From Mycoplasmatota bacterium (GTDB lineage Bacteria; Bacillota_I; Bacilli_A; Izemoplasmatales; Izemoplasmataceae): a stretch of 9,824 bases of DNA. The notes beneath the pieces are model-generated. The model ran no database searches and was not told the DNA's origin. It saw nothing but the letters and a program-made list of their open reading frames with translations. The stretch covers positions 1 to 9,824 of the forward strand of contig JAFLJX010000115.1 of NCBI GenBank assembly GCA_022712785.1, written 5' to 3'. Shown here piece by piece: positions 1 through 6,964 of this stretch. Every line of letters begins with the position of its first letter. The first letter of the stretch is position 1. Position numbers and translations under genes: made by a program.

Positions 1-1
1 C

Positions 2-481
2 GGACTAGCTGTTGATATTGGCGCAAGTAGCGCAGATCATCTAATGGCAGTAAGTGAAAATGATATAAAAAAATTAGCGAAGTCTAACATAATCGCTAAT
101 TTACTTCCAAGCACTTCATTTTATTTAAACAAAGATTATGCCAATGCGAGATTAATGATTGAAGAAGGATGTGCTCTTAGTATATCTAGTGATTATAATC
201 CAGGTAGTAGTCCTTGTGAAAATCTTCAATTTGCGATGCAACTGGGAGCTAACAAATTAAAGATGAGCCCTAGTGAAATACTAAATGCAGTAACGATAAA
301 CGCTGCTTACCATTTAAGAGTTGATAAAGAAGTAGGCTCAATAGAAATTGGGAAAAAGGCTGACTTAGTAATAATGGATAGTATGAATTTAGAATATATA
401 ATTTACCACTACGGAATAAACCATGTTGAAGATGTGTTCAAGAATGGTAAATTAGTTATTAACAATAAAAAAATAGTATAG
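2..481 (+). CDS. hutI: Imidazolonepropionase, C-terminal part (5' end outside window)
   Basis: The reading frame is open from base 2 to the TAG at 479-481 and gives 159 residues. The family is about 400-420 residues long, so more than half of the gene lies upstream. HutI is a cytosolic zinc amidohydrolase that opens imidazolone-5-propionate to N-formimino-L-glutamate, the third step of histidine degradation. Visible family motifs are GASSADHL (fragment residues 7-14, the conserved His region), LLPSTSFYL (34-42), SDYNPGSSP (63-71, whose Asp64 matches the metal-ligand Asp) and the amidohydrolase ending GSIEIGKKADLVIMD. An ATG at 44 is only an internal Met, because the homology runs through it. 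The gene is followed after 9 nt by fchA, the next step of the pathway, so the two are surely cotranscribed. The family assignment is strong; only the missing N-terminus limits it. Confidence 0.93.
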   Translation, partial: GLAVDIGASSADHLMAVSENDIKKLAKSNIIANLLPSTSFYLNKDYANARLMIEEGCALSISSDYNPGSSPCENLQFAMQLGANKLKMSPSEILNAVTINAAYHLRVDKEVGSIEIGKKADLVIMDSMNLEYIIYHYGINHVEDVFKNGKLVINNKKIV

Positions 482-490
482 GAGATAACC

Positions 491-1129
491 ATGAAATTGA
501 TTGATATGAAAGTAATTGAATTTATAAACGAAGTAGATTCTAAAGCAGTAACTCCAGGAGGAGGTAGTGTTAGCGCACTGGCTTCAAGTATTGGTGTTGC
601 TTTAATAAGAATGGTTGGACATGTTTCTGTGAATAAGAAGAAATTTAGAGCTTTAGATACAGACATACAAGAAAAATATAATGCTATTATAAAAAACATT
701 GAAAGTGTAAAAGATGAGTTAATTGAATTAGTAGATAAAGATACAGATGCATTTAATTTAATAATGGCTGCATTTAAAATGCCCAAAGAAACATCTGATG
801 AAAAAGTATTAAGAAAACAAGCAATACTAGAAGGAACTATAGAAGCAATCAAAGTTCCATATAGAGTTGCAGAGATTTCTATAGAAGCTCTTAGAGAGAT
901 AAGTTATGTTCTTGAGTACGGAAATGTCAACGCAGCATCAGACATTGGTGTAGGTGCTATAATGTTATATGCAGGAATTGAAGGATCACTACTTAATGTA
1001 AAAATTAACTTACCAGGGTTAGTAGATGAAGAAATGATTAACTTTTATAATACAAACTCAAAGAGTATATTAACTGAATCAAAACAACTAAAAGAAAATA
1101 TTGTTGAAAAAGTTAAAGAAAAATTATAA
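491..1129 (+). CDS. fchA: Formimidoyltetrahydrofolate cyclodeaminase (FTCD_C/FchA family)
   Basis: This 212-residue protein has the full length of the stand-alone cyclodeaminase family. The family converts 5-formimidoyl-THF to 5,10-methenyl-THF plus ammonia in the cytosol, feeding one-carbon units from histidine breakdown into the folate pool. The glycine-rich motif TPGGGSVSALA (residues 21-31) near the N-terminus is the family signature. Other conserved stretches are VDKDTDAFNLIMAAFKMPK (81-99) and NAASDIGVGA (147-156). The ATG at 491 follows AGGAGA (480-485), which overlaps the hutI stop, with good spacing. Placement directly after hutI supports a role in histidine catabolism. The partner glutamate formimidoyltransferase is not in the window and probably lies upstream. 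Some family members are annotated as methenyl-THF cyclohydrolase, and sequence alone cannot exclude that activity, but the hut context favours the deaminase. Confidence 0.9.
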   Translation: MKLIDMKVIEFINEVDSKAVTPGGGSVSALASSIGVALIRMVGHVSVNKKKFRALDTDIQEKYNAIIKNIESVKDELIELVDKDTDAFNLIMAAFKMPKETSDEKVLRKQAILEGTIEAIKVPYRVAEISIEALREISYVLEYGNVNAASDIGVGAIMLYAGIEGSLLNVKINLPGLVDEEMINFYNTNSKSILTESKQLKENIVEKVKEKL

Positions 1130-1155
1130 ATATCTGTTAACAAGTAACTATACAA

Positions 1156-1189
1156 AAAAAGTAAGCTCATTTAATTGAACTTACTTTTT
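1156..1189. terminator. Bidirectional intrinsic terminator between fchA and the BFD-like gene
   Basis: A 10-bp perfect stem is formed by AAAAAGTAAG (1156-1165) and CTTACTTTTT (1180-1189). Beyond a C/A mismatch, three more pairs (TCA/TGA) are possible inside the 14-nt loop. The A-tract on one flank and T-tract on the other let it work in both directions. It ends the hut transcript on the plus strand and the convergent small gene on the minus strand, whose TAA stop (1173-1171) lies within the loop. Confidence 0.8.
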
Positions 1190-1401
1190 AATTGATTATC
1201 TATAATATCCTGAACGATAGGTTGACAAAGTCCACAGCTACTTCCAGCTTCGGTTGCTTGTTTAACACTTACGAATCTTCTTCTTCCTTCTTTAACTGCT
1301 TTTCGAATCTTTCTTTCAGTTACTTGTTTACAAACACAAATAACACCATCTTTAATAGCTTGTTCTTGTTTTTTTTTTTGATATGCATCTCTTTTATTCA
1401 T
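1171..1401 (-). CDS. Small BFD-like [2Fe-2S]-binding protein
   Basis: This is a 76-residue basic protein. Its cysteines are spaced as C22-x-C24 and C56-x-x-C59, in ICVCKQVTERKI and AGSSCGLCQPIV. That is the pattern of the BFD-like [2Fe-2S] domain (Fer2_BFD), found in bacterioferritin-associated ferredoxin and fused to NirB, NifU and similar proteins. It is expected to bind one [2Fe-2S] cluster in the cytosol as an electron carrier or iron sensor; the partner is unknown. The frame extends to a GTG at 1410, but that GTG sits inside the likely Shine-Dalgarno AGGTG (minus 1412-1408). The ATG at 1401 lies 6 nt after that site, so I prefer it. Residues 8-15 (QKKKQEQA) include an uninterrupted A11 tract (plus-strand T11 at 1369-1379). 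The gene stands alone, convergent with fchA and divergent from the glycosyltransferase gene. Confidence 0.85.
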   Translation of the reverse strand: MNKRDAYQKKKQEQAIKDGVICVCKQVTERKIRKAVKEGRRRFVSVKQATEAGSSCGLCQPIVQDIIDNQLKSKFN

Positions 1402-1430
1402 ATTCATCACCTATTCCATATTAATTATTG

Positions 1431-1436
1431 TATAAT
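1431..1436 (+). promoter_or_regulatory. Possible -10 element for the glycosyltransferase gene
   Basis: A perfect TATAAT lies 53 nt before the ATG at 1490, in the 88-nt AT-rich gap between the divergent starts at 1401 and 1490. No convincing -35 box is found 16-18 nt upstream, where the sequence is instead the ribosome binding site of the minus-strand gene. On the opposite strand TACAAT (1432-1427) could serve the BFD-like gene, also without a clear -35. Both promoters probably sit here and overlap, but the exact boxes are uncertain. Confidence 0.35.
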
Positions 1437-1489
1437 ATTAATATGATTAAATAAATGATTTTGAAAAACTATTTTTAAGGAATGATATT

Positions 1490-2506
1490 ATGAGTAAATT
1501 TGCCTATGTTACATTTATTATTAGAAATGATTCTTTTTTACCTGGAGCATTAGTATTTGGCTACGCTTTAAAGATACAAAAAACAGAGGCTGATCTAATC
1601 TGTATAGTTTCAGAAAACGTATCAGAAAAAGCAGTTGTTAGCTTAAAAGAGATATATGATGATGTAATAACAATCGATGAGTTATACGTTCCCCACGATA
1701 GAAGACATGAAAGACAGGATAGACCATTTTTGTTTTCTAGATTTAATGCTTTTAGATTAGGTATCAATGGAGATTTAAATAAAAATTATGAAAAGATAAT
1801 TATTGCTGACTGTGATATTTTACCACTTCAGAAATATGATTCCTTGTTTGATTTAGAAACTCCCGCTGGCATTATAAACGAAAAAAAAGAGTATTGTATG
1901 GAATATAACGAAGAAGGAAGATACATTATTCCTGAGTCTCTAGGAGAAAACGAAACTTGGAACTGGCATGAGATCTATAAGAATGTTCCACATGGAACAT
2001 TGATTCCAAAAGAAATCACTGATAGAATTAAAACTGATAAGACTAATATGGGAGTAAATGCTAGTCTAATGATATTTACTCCTTCAATGGAGTTATATAA
2101 TTCAATACTAGACGATTTAGAAAATATTGAAATACAAAAAGAAATTAGCTTATATAATTGGCCAGAAATGCAATATATAACGTTAAAATTAAGTGGACAA
2201 TGGAGCAATATGGACTTAAAGTTTTCTTCATTTAATGGGTACCCTGATATTAAGTATTTAAATGGAATTCACTTTGCAGGATTAAAACCATGGAATATAA
2301 AAAACAAATCATTAAAATCATTTGGAAGATTTGATGATTACAAGTTATGGTATTACACATACTTAAAAATGTGTGATAACAACGAAAGACTTTTAGTAAA
2401 TATTAGCTTGAAAAAGATATATTTGTTTACTAAAGACTTAACAAGTAATGAAAAATATCAGTTTAACAAGTTTGATATAAAACACTTAAATCATTTCTTT
2501 AAATAG
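1490..2506 (+). CDS. GT8-type (glycogenin-like) glycosyltransferase
   Basis: This 338-residue protein has no signal peptide or membrane helix, so it is probably cytosolic. It shows the layout of glycosyltransferase family 8 (GT-A fold, retaining, metal-dependent). The N-terminal strand AYVTFIIRNDSFLPGALVFG (5-24) matches the nucleotide-sugar-binding start. SRFNAFRL (83-90) precedes the metal-binding DxD motif in IIIADCDILP (103-112, D107-C-D109). NMGVNASLMIFTPS (186-199) corresponds to the acceptor-loop region, and HFAGLKPW (261-268) is the typical C-terminal HxxGxxKPW metal/phosphate motif. Donor and acceptor cannot be read from the sequence; glycogenin-like or cell-surface glycan roles are both possible. 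AAGGA (1477-1481) sits 8 nt before the ATG. The gene is monocistronic, with a terminator overlapping its stop. Confidence 0.82.
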   Translation: MSKFAYVTFIIRNDSFLPGALVFGYALKIQKTEADLICIVSENVSEKAVVSLKEIYDDVITIDELYVPHDRRHERQDRPFLFSRFNAFRLGINGDLNKNYEKIIIADCDILPLQKYDSLFDLETPAGIINEKKEYCMEYNEEGRYIIPESLGENETWNWHEIYKNVPHGTLIPKEITDRIKTDKTNMGVNASLMIFTPSMELYNSILDDLENIEIQKEISLYNWPEMQYITLKLSGQWSNMDLKFSSFNGYPDIKYLNGIHFAGLKPWNIKNKSLKSFGRFDDYKLWYYTYLKMCDNNERLLVNISLKKIYLFTKDLTSNEKYQFNKFDIKHLNHFFK

Positions 2507-2525
2507 AGTCCCTAAGGGACTTTTT
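2507..2525 (+). terminator. Intrinsic terminator of the glycosyltransferase gene
   Basis: AGTCCC (2507-2512) pairs with GGGACT (2516-2521) across a TAA triloop, followed by a T run (2521-2525). The stem begins directly after the TAG stop and can extend into it through a G-T pair. This is a compact GC-rich hairpin that fits rho-independent termination on the plus strand. Confidence 0.88.
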
Positions 2526-2545
2526 ATTTATATTTAGTAATTACC

Positions 2546-2574
2546 TTGACAGATAGAGTAATATTTGTTAAATT
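2546..2574 (+). promoter_or_regulatory. Promoter of the hlyIII-degV-degV operon
   Basis: A perfect -35 box TTGACA (2546-2551) is followed after 17 nt by TAAATT (2569-2574), a 4/6 match to the -10 consensus. Transcription would start near 2581, giving a leader of about 32 nt before the ATG at 2613. No other promoter-like gap exists before the three downstream genes, so this probably drives them all. Confidence 0.65.
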
Positions 2575-2594
2575 ATTATGTGTGATAGAGTAAT
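2552..2594 (+). repeat. 11-bp direct repeat flanking the -10 box (possible operator)
   Basis: GATAGAGTAAT occurs perfectly twice, at 2552-2562 and 2584-2594, with starts 32 bp apart (about three helical turns). The first copy lies in the spacer between -35 and -10. The second lies at the start of the predicted leader. The position suggests a two-site operator, but no regulator is encoded nearby and this is inference from placement. Confidence 0.45.
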
Positions 2595-2612
2595 TGGAAG
2601 GATGTGCATAAT

Positions 2613-3233
2613 ATGAAAAAAACAACACTAGGTGAGCTGATTGCAAATGCAATTTCACATGGCTTAGGAGCAATATTCGCAATTATTGGTTTGGTGTTAT
2701 TAATTATTAAATCAGATACAACAAGCGAAATACTATCAAGTATAGCATTTGGTGTAGCAATGACAGTTTTATATTTATCAAGTACTTTGTTTCATTCTTT
2801 TCCAGAAAAAATGAAAAGAGTTTATTCAGTTTTTCAAAGATTAGATCATTCAAGTATATTTGTGCTAATATCTGGAACGTATACACCTTTTCTTGTTTTA
2901 TTAGTCGGAACTAAAGAAGCATACATATTGCTTATAATCCTTTGGACTATTACAATAATAGGTATAGTACTTAAGTCTATCTGGATAGATAAATTCAAAT
3001 ATATTCATCTAGGAATATACTTAATCATGGGTTGGAGCATATTACTTATTATCAATGAAGTTTATTATGAAGTAGGAGATGTATTTTTATTCTTACTCCT
3101 TGGTGGGATAAGTTATACAGTTGGAGTAGCATTTTATGTTGCCAAGTTTAAATATAATCACTTTGTATGGCATCTATTTGTTTTGGGTGGAACAGTTTTT
3201 CACTTCATCGCAGTATATGGATACATATTATAA
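2613..3233 (+). CDS. Hemolysin III / PAQR-family membrane protein (YqfA-like)
   Basis: This 206-residue protein is almost entirely hydrophobic, with about seven membrane helices, as in the HlyIII family of the PAQR/CREST superfamily. Putative metal-site residues are present: S57 and H61 in SSTLFHS, D78-H79 in RLDHSSIF, and the C-terminal pair H187 and H197 in HLFVLGGTVFH. The N-terminal ELIANAISHGLGA (8-20) is also typical. HlyIII proteins are named for hemolytic activity of one member; PAQR relatives are receptors or ceramidase-like hydrolases, so the true activity is open. A GTG at 2604 is in frame, but it lies only 1 nt after AAGGA (2598-2602); the ATG at 2613, 10 nt downstream of AAGGA, is the better start. 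The first degV gene follows after 14 nt, which implies cotranscription and a membrane-lipid context. Confidence 0.88.
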   Translation: MKKTTLGELIANAISHGLGAIFAIIGLVLLIIKSDTTSEILSSIAFGVAMTVLYLSSTLFHSFPEKMKRVYSVFQRLDHSSIFVLISGTYTPFLVLLVGTKEAYILLIILWTITIIGIVLKSIWIDKFKYIHLGIYLIMGWSILLIINEVYYEVGDVFLFLLLGGISYTVGVAFYVAKFKYNHFVWHLFVLGGTVFHFIAVYGYIL

Positions 3234-3247
3234 AAAAGGAGTATAAA

Positions 3248-4096
3248 ATGAAAAATTTTGGAATTATAATAGACAGCACAAGTTATTTATCAGACAAACA
3301 AGTTAAAGAATATGATATTATTAAAGTAAGTTTAAATATTATTGATAAAGATAAAACTTATAAAGAGGCTGAAGTTACAAATGACTTTGTATACGACAAA
3401 CTTGAACAAGGAAATAAATTAACAACTAGCCAGCCTTCACCAGGAGAGTTCATAAATGCCTACAAAGAGCAATTTAAAAAAGGCTATGAAAAAGTATTTG
3501 TAATAACGATAAGTGAACCACTAAGTGGTACATATCAATCTGCAAAACTTGCAAAATCAATGATGGATGATCCAGATAAAATTATAATAATAGAGTCTAA
3601 AATGGCTTCATTTGGTAATGAAATGGTTATTTTGGAGTTAGTTAAAATGATTGAAGAAGGTAAAACAGAAAATGTTATTCTTGAAAGAATAGAAAAGTTA
3701 TTTACTACTTCTAATCTTATATTTACAATTGAAAATATGATTAGTATTTACCGTTCTGGAAGAATATCAAGAGCAAAAGCAGCAATTGGGACTGTGTTAA
3801 GATTAAAACCCTTAATTCAAATGATTGATGGCGAATTATCTATCTTAAAATCTGCAAGAACACACAAGTCTGTTGTTGAGACTTTAATACGTAGAATGGA
3901 AGAAACTACAAAAGGATTTAAAACTATTATTGTTAGAGTTCAGAGTAAAGATTCTATGGAACAAGCATTAATTATAGAAAAAGCAATCAAAAATAGATTC
4001 AAAAATGTTATAATATCTATGAACGATCATTTAGGACCAGTGTTTAGTCTTCATTTAGGGAAAAAAGGATATGGCGCATCTTGGTGTGCTGAATAA
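3248..4096 (+). CDS. DegV/FakB-family fatty-acid-binding protein, copy 1
   Basis: This 282-residue protein has the usual DegV length and no signal peptide. DegV proteins such as FakB bind a free fatty acid and present it to the kinase FakA, which makes acyl-phosphate for phospholipid synthesis. Family motifs are IIIDSTSYL (6-14), TSQPSPGEF (60-68), LSGTYQSA (92-99), SGRIS (170-174), LRLKPLI (184-190) and GPVFSLHLGKKGYG (263-276). The TSQPS threonine, the SGT serine and H269 match the positions that hold the lipid carboxylate in FakB structures. The open frame extends upstream into hlyIII, but the ATG at 3248 has AAAGGAG (3235-3241) at 6 nt and matches the family N-terminus. Acyl-chain specificity cannot be told from sequence. 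The next gene is a paralogue 15 nt away; fakA is not in the window. Confidence 0.92.
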   Translation: MKNFGIIIDSTSYLSDKQVKEYDIIKVSLNIIDKDKTYKEAEVTNDFVYDKLEQGNKLTTSQPSPGEFINAYKEQFKKGYEKVFVITISEPLSGTYQSAKLAKSMMDDPDKIIIIESKMASFGNEMVILELVKMIEEGKTENVILERIEKLFTTSNLIFTIENMISIYRSGRISRAKAAIGTVLRLKPLIQMIDGELSILKSARTHKSVVETLIRRMEETTKGFKTIIVRVQSKDSMEQALIIEKAIKNRFKNVIISMNDHLGPVFSLHLGKKGYGASWCAE

Positions 4097-4111
4097 AGAA
4101 GGAGTGTCAAA

Positions 4112-4960
4112 ATGAAAAAATATGCTATTGTAATTGACAGTACCGTTTACTTAAGCCAAAAACAAATTGAAGATAACGAATTAAAAGTTGTTTCTTTAAA
4201 AGTTGTTGAAGGAGACATATCTAAAAGAGAAGTTGATGTAGATAATAATTATATTTTCTTTAGACAAGATTCAGGGGCTAGCTTTATAACAAGTCAACCT
4301 TCACCAGGTGAATTTCTAGAAAACTATGAAGAATTATTATCCAAAGGATATGAAAAAATCTTTGTTGTATTAATATCTAAAAATTTAAGTGGAACATTCC
4401 AATCAGCTAACTTAGCGAAAAATATGTTAAGTGATCCTGATAAAGTATATATATTTGATACTATGCTAGCAGCTTATGGTACTGAAATGATAACAGAACA
4501 AGTTATCAAAATGATTGATAATAATAAACCAGAAAAAGAAATAATTGACAGAATTGATAAGATAATCAGTACATCAAGACTTATGTTTACTGTGGAAAAT
4601 TTATTCTCTCTTGTAAAAGGTGGAAGAATATCAAGTACTTCAGCTGCAATAGGTACAGTGTTAAGAATAAAACCTATTGTCAAAATGATTGATGGTAAAT
4701 TAGTAGTAGTGAATAAGGAAAGAACACATAAAAAAGTACATAAATATATGATCGAGAATATTAAAGAAGATACAAAAGGATATGAAAGTATCACTTTTAG
4801 AATTACTTCTCATAATTCAACTGAAAGTGCTACACGGTTGAAAAATGTTATTGAAGAGGTATTTCCTAAATCAGAAATAATATTCACAGATTATTTAGGT
4901 CCGGTTTTCTGTATCCATATTGGTAGAAAAGGATATGGAATAAGTTGGTTTTCAGAGTAA
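4112..4960 (+). CDS. DegV/FakB-family fatty-acid-binding protein, copy 2
   Basis: This 282-residue protein aligns end to end with the preceding gene product without a gap, with roughly 46% identity by hand count (130 of 282). All family motifs are kept: IVIDSTVYL (6-14), TSQPSPGEF (60-68), LSGTFQSA (92-99), GGRIS (170-174), LRIKPIV (184-190) and GPVFCIHIGRKGYG (263-276), with H269 in the same place. It probably also binds a fatty acid for a FakA-type kinase in the cytosol. Divergence concentrates at residues 21-60 and 111-130, as expected if the two copies prefer different acyl chains; that is inference, by analogy with FakB1/FakB2 of Staphylococcus. GAAGGAG (4098-4104) lies 7 nt before the ATG. 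The gene arose by tandem duplication and ends the operon. Confidence 0.92.
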   Translation: MKKYAIVIDSTVYLSQKQIEDNELKVVSLKVVEGDISKREVDVDNNYIFFRQDSGASFITSQPSPGEFLENYEELLSKGYEKIFVVLISKNLSGTFQSANLAKNMLSDPDKVYIFDTMLAAYGTEMITEQVIKMIDNNKPEKEIIDRIDKIISTSRLMFTVENLFSLVKGGRISSTSAAIGTVLRIKPIVKMIDGKLVVVNKERTHKKVHKYMIENIKEDTKGYESITFRITSHNSTESATRLKNVIEEVFPKSEIIFTDYLGPVFCIHIGRKGYGISWFSE

Positions 4961-4964
4961 ATAA

Positions 4965-4993
4965 AAAATCACTTTCAATCTGAAAGTGATTTT
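4965..4993. terminator. Bidirectional terminator between degV copy 2 and the LtaS-like gene
   Basis: A 13-bp perfect stem runs from AAAATCACTTTCA (4965-4977) to its complement (4981-4993), with an ATC triloop. The A-rich left arm and T-rich right arm allow termination in both directions. It sits just after the degV stop (4960) and just beyond the stop of the convergent minus-strand gene (5000). Confidence 0.88.
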
Positions 4994-4999
4994 ATATTT

Positions 5000-6907
5000 T
5001 TAATGGGGAGATTCTTCATCTTCTACTTTAAAGTAATCATAGTTTAGAACTTTCAAATTATATGTGTAGTCATTAATAAACTTATTACTCAAATATCTTA
5101 TATATTCAGGGTTAACATCATCTGGTATAGTCATTGCTTCTGGTAATGAATCATAACTAAATGTTGCACTAACAAAACTTAAATCAGCAAATCTAACAAC
5201 ATTCTCTTTATCAGCTAAAGCATCATTCCCAAATACAAGTTTATAATCAAGAGGTAAGTTGAATAAGTTAGACATAGTTGGTATAAAGTCAATTGAAGAA
5301 ATATAATTATCAACATAACCATTAAGTACAGATGAGTTAGAATAAATTAGTAAGGGAACATTATGAATATCCATATCACTATTATCATCTTTCATATCAT
5401 CATATTCCCATATAGTGTTTTTATCTACACCATAAGCATAATGATCTCCAAAAATAACTATTACAGTATCTTCAAGTTTATTATTATCTTCTAATTGTTC
5501 AAATAAATAACCAATTGCTTTATCTAATTCTATATTAGCTGCTAAATAATAGAAAATCTCATCATCAAGTTCAATATCATTTCTAATTTCATAATCAGCA
5601 ACTTCATGAGCGTTTTTTGCAGCTATGGGATGATTTTCATCATATTTAAAGTGTCCTGATACTGTAAGCATATTCACAAAAAATTTATCTTCATTAATAA
5701 ATTCAGGAACTGCTGCCACCATCATATCTAAATCACTTTGCCAATCATGATTAAAGATTATAGATTTTTCACTGTTTTCAATATCCATTCCCATTTCTTC
5801 TGGTCCAAAATAGCTGTTATAGCCTAAAGTATTAATATGAAAAGTTGATCTAGGATAAAAGTAATCTATGTAATTATGGAATGAAAAAGTCTCATACCCA
5901 TTTTTCTCAAATAAATTTGGTAATGTTGAAGGGAAAGTATTATCAACATAATAATCCATACTTAATGTAACGTTATTATTAGGATACATTGAAGTTTGAA
6001 CCAAAAATTCAGTATCTGCAGTGCTTCTATAATAAAGAGGTGAATAATAATTTTGTAAATATGCGTTTTGAGTCTTGATTCTATATAAGTTTGGTGTTAA
6101 TTCCTCGTTAATTGCAAATGTATCAAGGCTTTCTGCCATTATGAATATAAGATTTTTATCTTCAAATATTCCACTATAATTATTAACAATATGATTTGGT
6201 TTTGAATCAAAATAATCGTCTATCAATATTTCATACTCTGTTTCACTTAAAGGATCAGTTCTAAACAAACTAAAGAAATCTCTTTGTGTATATGTAAGTA
6301 ATCCAAATTTCTTTAAAGCATCTTGTGAATTATACATGTAAGTATATAAATCCATATCGCTATAAGTGATTACATCTCCTAAATCATCAGATGATTCATC
6401 AATTGTTTGAAGCCCGACAAAGAATATCATAGTTCCTGAAATTAGAAGAATTAAAGGTCTTTTGAGTGTGGAATATTCAATATCAAAAGAAATTACTTTG
6501 TATCTACCTAATAAGTAAAGCGAAATAAGCGGTACAAAATAGAGAATCTGTAAGAATTTTATCGCAGTGATATAATCACCAATAAATGATAATCCCGCTG
6601 TCACGTCTCCTATAACAGCAAGAGAATAAAACCCTTCAACAAATGAATGATATATTTCCTGGTTTATATAAAGGAAAGTTATTATAGACAAGAATGTGAA
6701 AAGAATAATCTTTGCTGCTTTTTCTTTAAAAAACATAGAAATAAACATTATCATCAGAGAGTATGACAATGAGAAAATTACAACCCTCAGTAAATCAGAA
6801 TTAAATCCAACATACAAAAGCCTAGCTTTAAATATTAATTCTAAATATACGATTGATACAAATAATATAACAAATAGTTTTAAAGAATTAAAAAATTCAT
6901 TTTTCAT
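5000..6907 (-). CDS. LTA synthase-like phosphoglycerol transferase (membrane sulfatase fold)
   Basis: This protein has 635 residues, close to the roughly 640-650 of LtaS. The N-terminal third has five hydrophobic helices (about 9-25, 40-59, 66-81, 119-133 and 151-167) with no cleavage site. An extracellular alkaline-phosphatase/sulfatase-type domain follows. The catalytic set is visible: E259 in IFIMAESLDTF, nucleophile T296 in YRSTADTEF, H344 in SFHNY, H419 in VSGHFKYD, and D488-H489 in FGDHYAYG. The LtaS family transfers sn-glycerol-1-phosphate from phosphatidylglycerol to build polyglycerolphosphate on a glycolipid anchor. Whether this copy polymerises, primes or decorates another glycolipid is not decidable here. 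A GTG at 6916 is in frame, but it lies only two bases after AGGT (minus 6921-6918); the ATG at 6907 is preferred. It is monocistronic, convergent with degV. Confidence 0.88.
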   Translation of the reverse strand: MKNEFFNSLKLFVILFVSIVYLELIFKARLLYVGFNSDLLRVVIFSLSYSLMIMFISMFFKEKAAKIILFTFLSIITFLYINQEIYHSFVEGFYSLAVIGDVTAGLSFIGDYITAIKFLQILYFVPLISLYLLGRYKVISFDIEYSTLKRPLILLISGTMIFFVGLQTIDESSDDLGDVITYSDMDLYTYMYNSQDALKKFGLLTYTQRDFFSLFRTDPLSETEYEILIDDYFDSKPNHIVNNYSGIFEDKNLIFIMAESLDTFAINEELTPNLYRIKTQNAYLQNYYSPLYYRSTADTEFLVQTSMYPNNNVTLSMDYYVDNTFPSTLPNLFEKNGYETFSFHNYIDYFYPRSTFHINTLGYNSYFGPEEMGMDIENSEKSIIFNHDWQSDLDMMVAAVPEFINEDKFFVNMLTVSGHFKYDENHPIAAKNAHEVADYEIRNDIELDDEIFYYLAANIELDKAIGYLFEQLEDNNKLEDTVIVIFGDHYAYGVDKNTIWEYDDMKDDNSDMDIHNVPLLIYSNSSVLNGYVDNYISSIDFIPTMSNLFNLPLDYKLVFGNDALADKENVVRFADLSFVSATFSYDSLPEAMTIPDDVNPEYIRYLSNKFINDYTYNLKVLNYDYFKVEDEESPH

Positions 6908-6931
6908 AATAATCACGACCTATCGACTTAT

Positions 6932-6960
6932 ATTATACTAGATATATATTAAAATGCAAA
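6932..6960 (-). promoter_or_regulatory. Promoter of the LtaS-like gene
   Basis: On the minus strand TTTGCA (6960-6955, a 4/6 match to the -35 box) is separated by exactly 17 nt from a perfect TATAAT (6937-6932). The start would be near 6925, giving a short leader of about 18 nt to the ATG at 6907. Confidence 0.6.
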
Positions 6961-6964
6961 TGTG

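Noticed and set aside
409..852. Minus-strand open frame opposite hutI and fchA
   Set aside because: It lies antisense to two well-recognised genes, has no ribosome binding site in view and resembles no family.
1192..1446. Plus-strand open frame opposite the BFD-like gene
   Set aside because: Its low-complexity Ser/Phe-rich translation is the mirror of the Lys/Glu-rich real gene with its cysteine motif.
1461..1489. TTGAAA (1461-1466) as a -35 box for the glycosyltransferase gene
   Set aside because: The matching -10 would fall at the ATG and leave no room for the ribosome binding site.
3167..3247. Upstream extension of the first DegV reading frame into hlyIII
   Set aside because: The ATG at 3248 has a strong ribosome binding site and matches the family N-terminus; the extension overlaps hlyIII in another frame.
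4474..4794. Minus-strand open frame opposite the second degV gene
   Set aside because: It is fully antisense to a conserved gene and is a shadow of its codon pattern.
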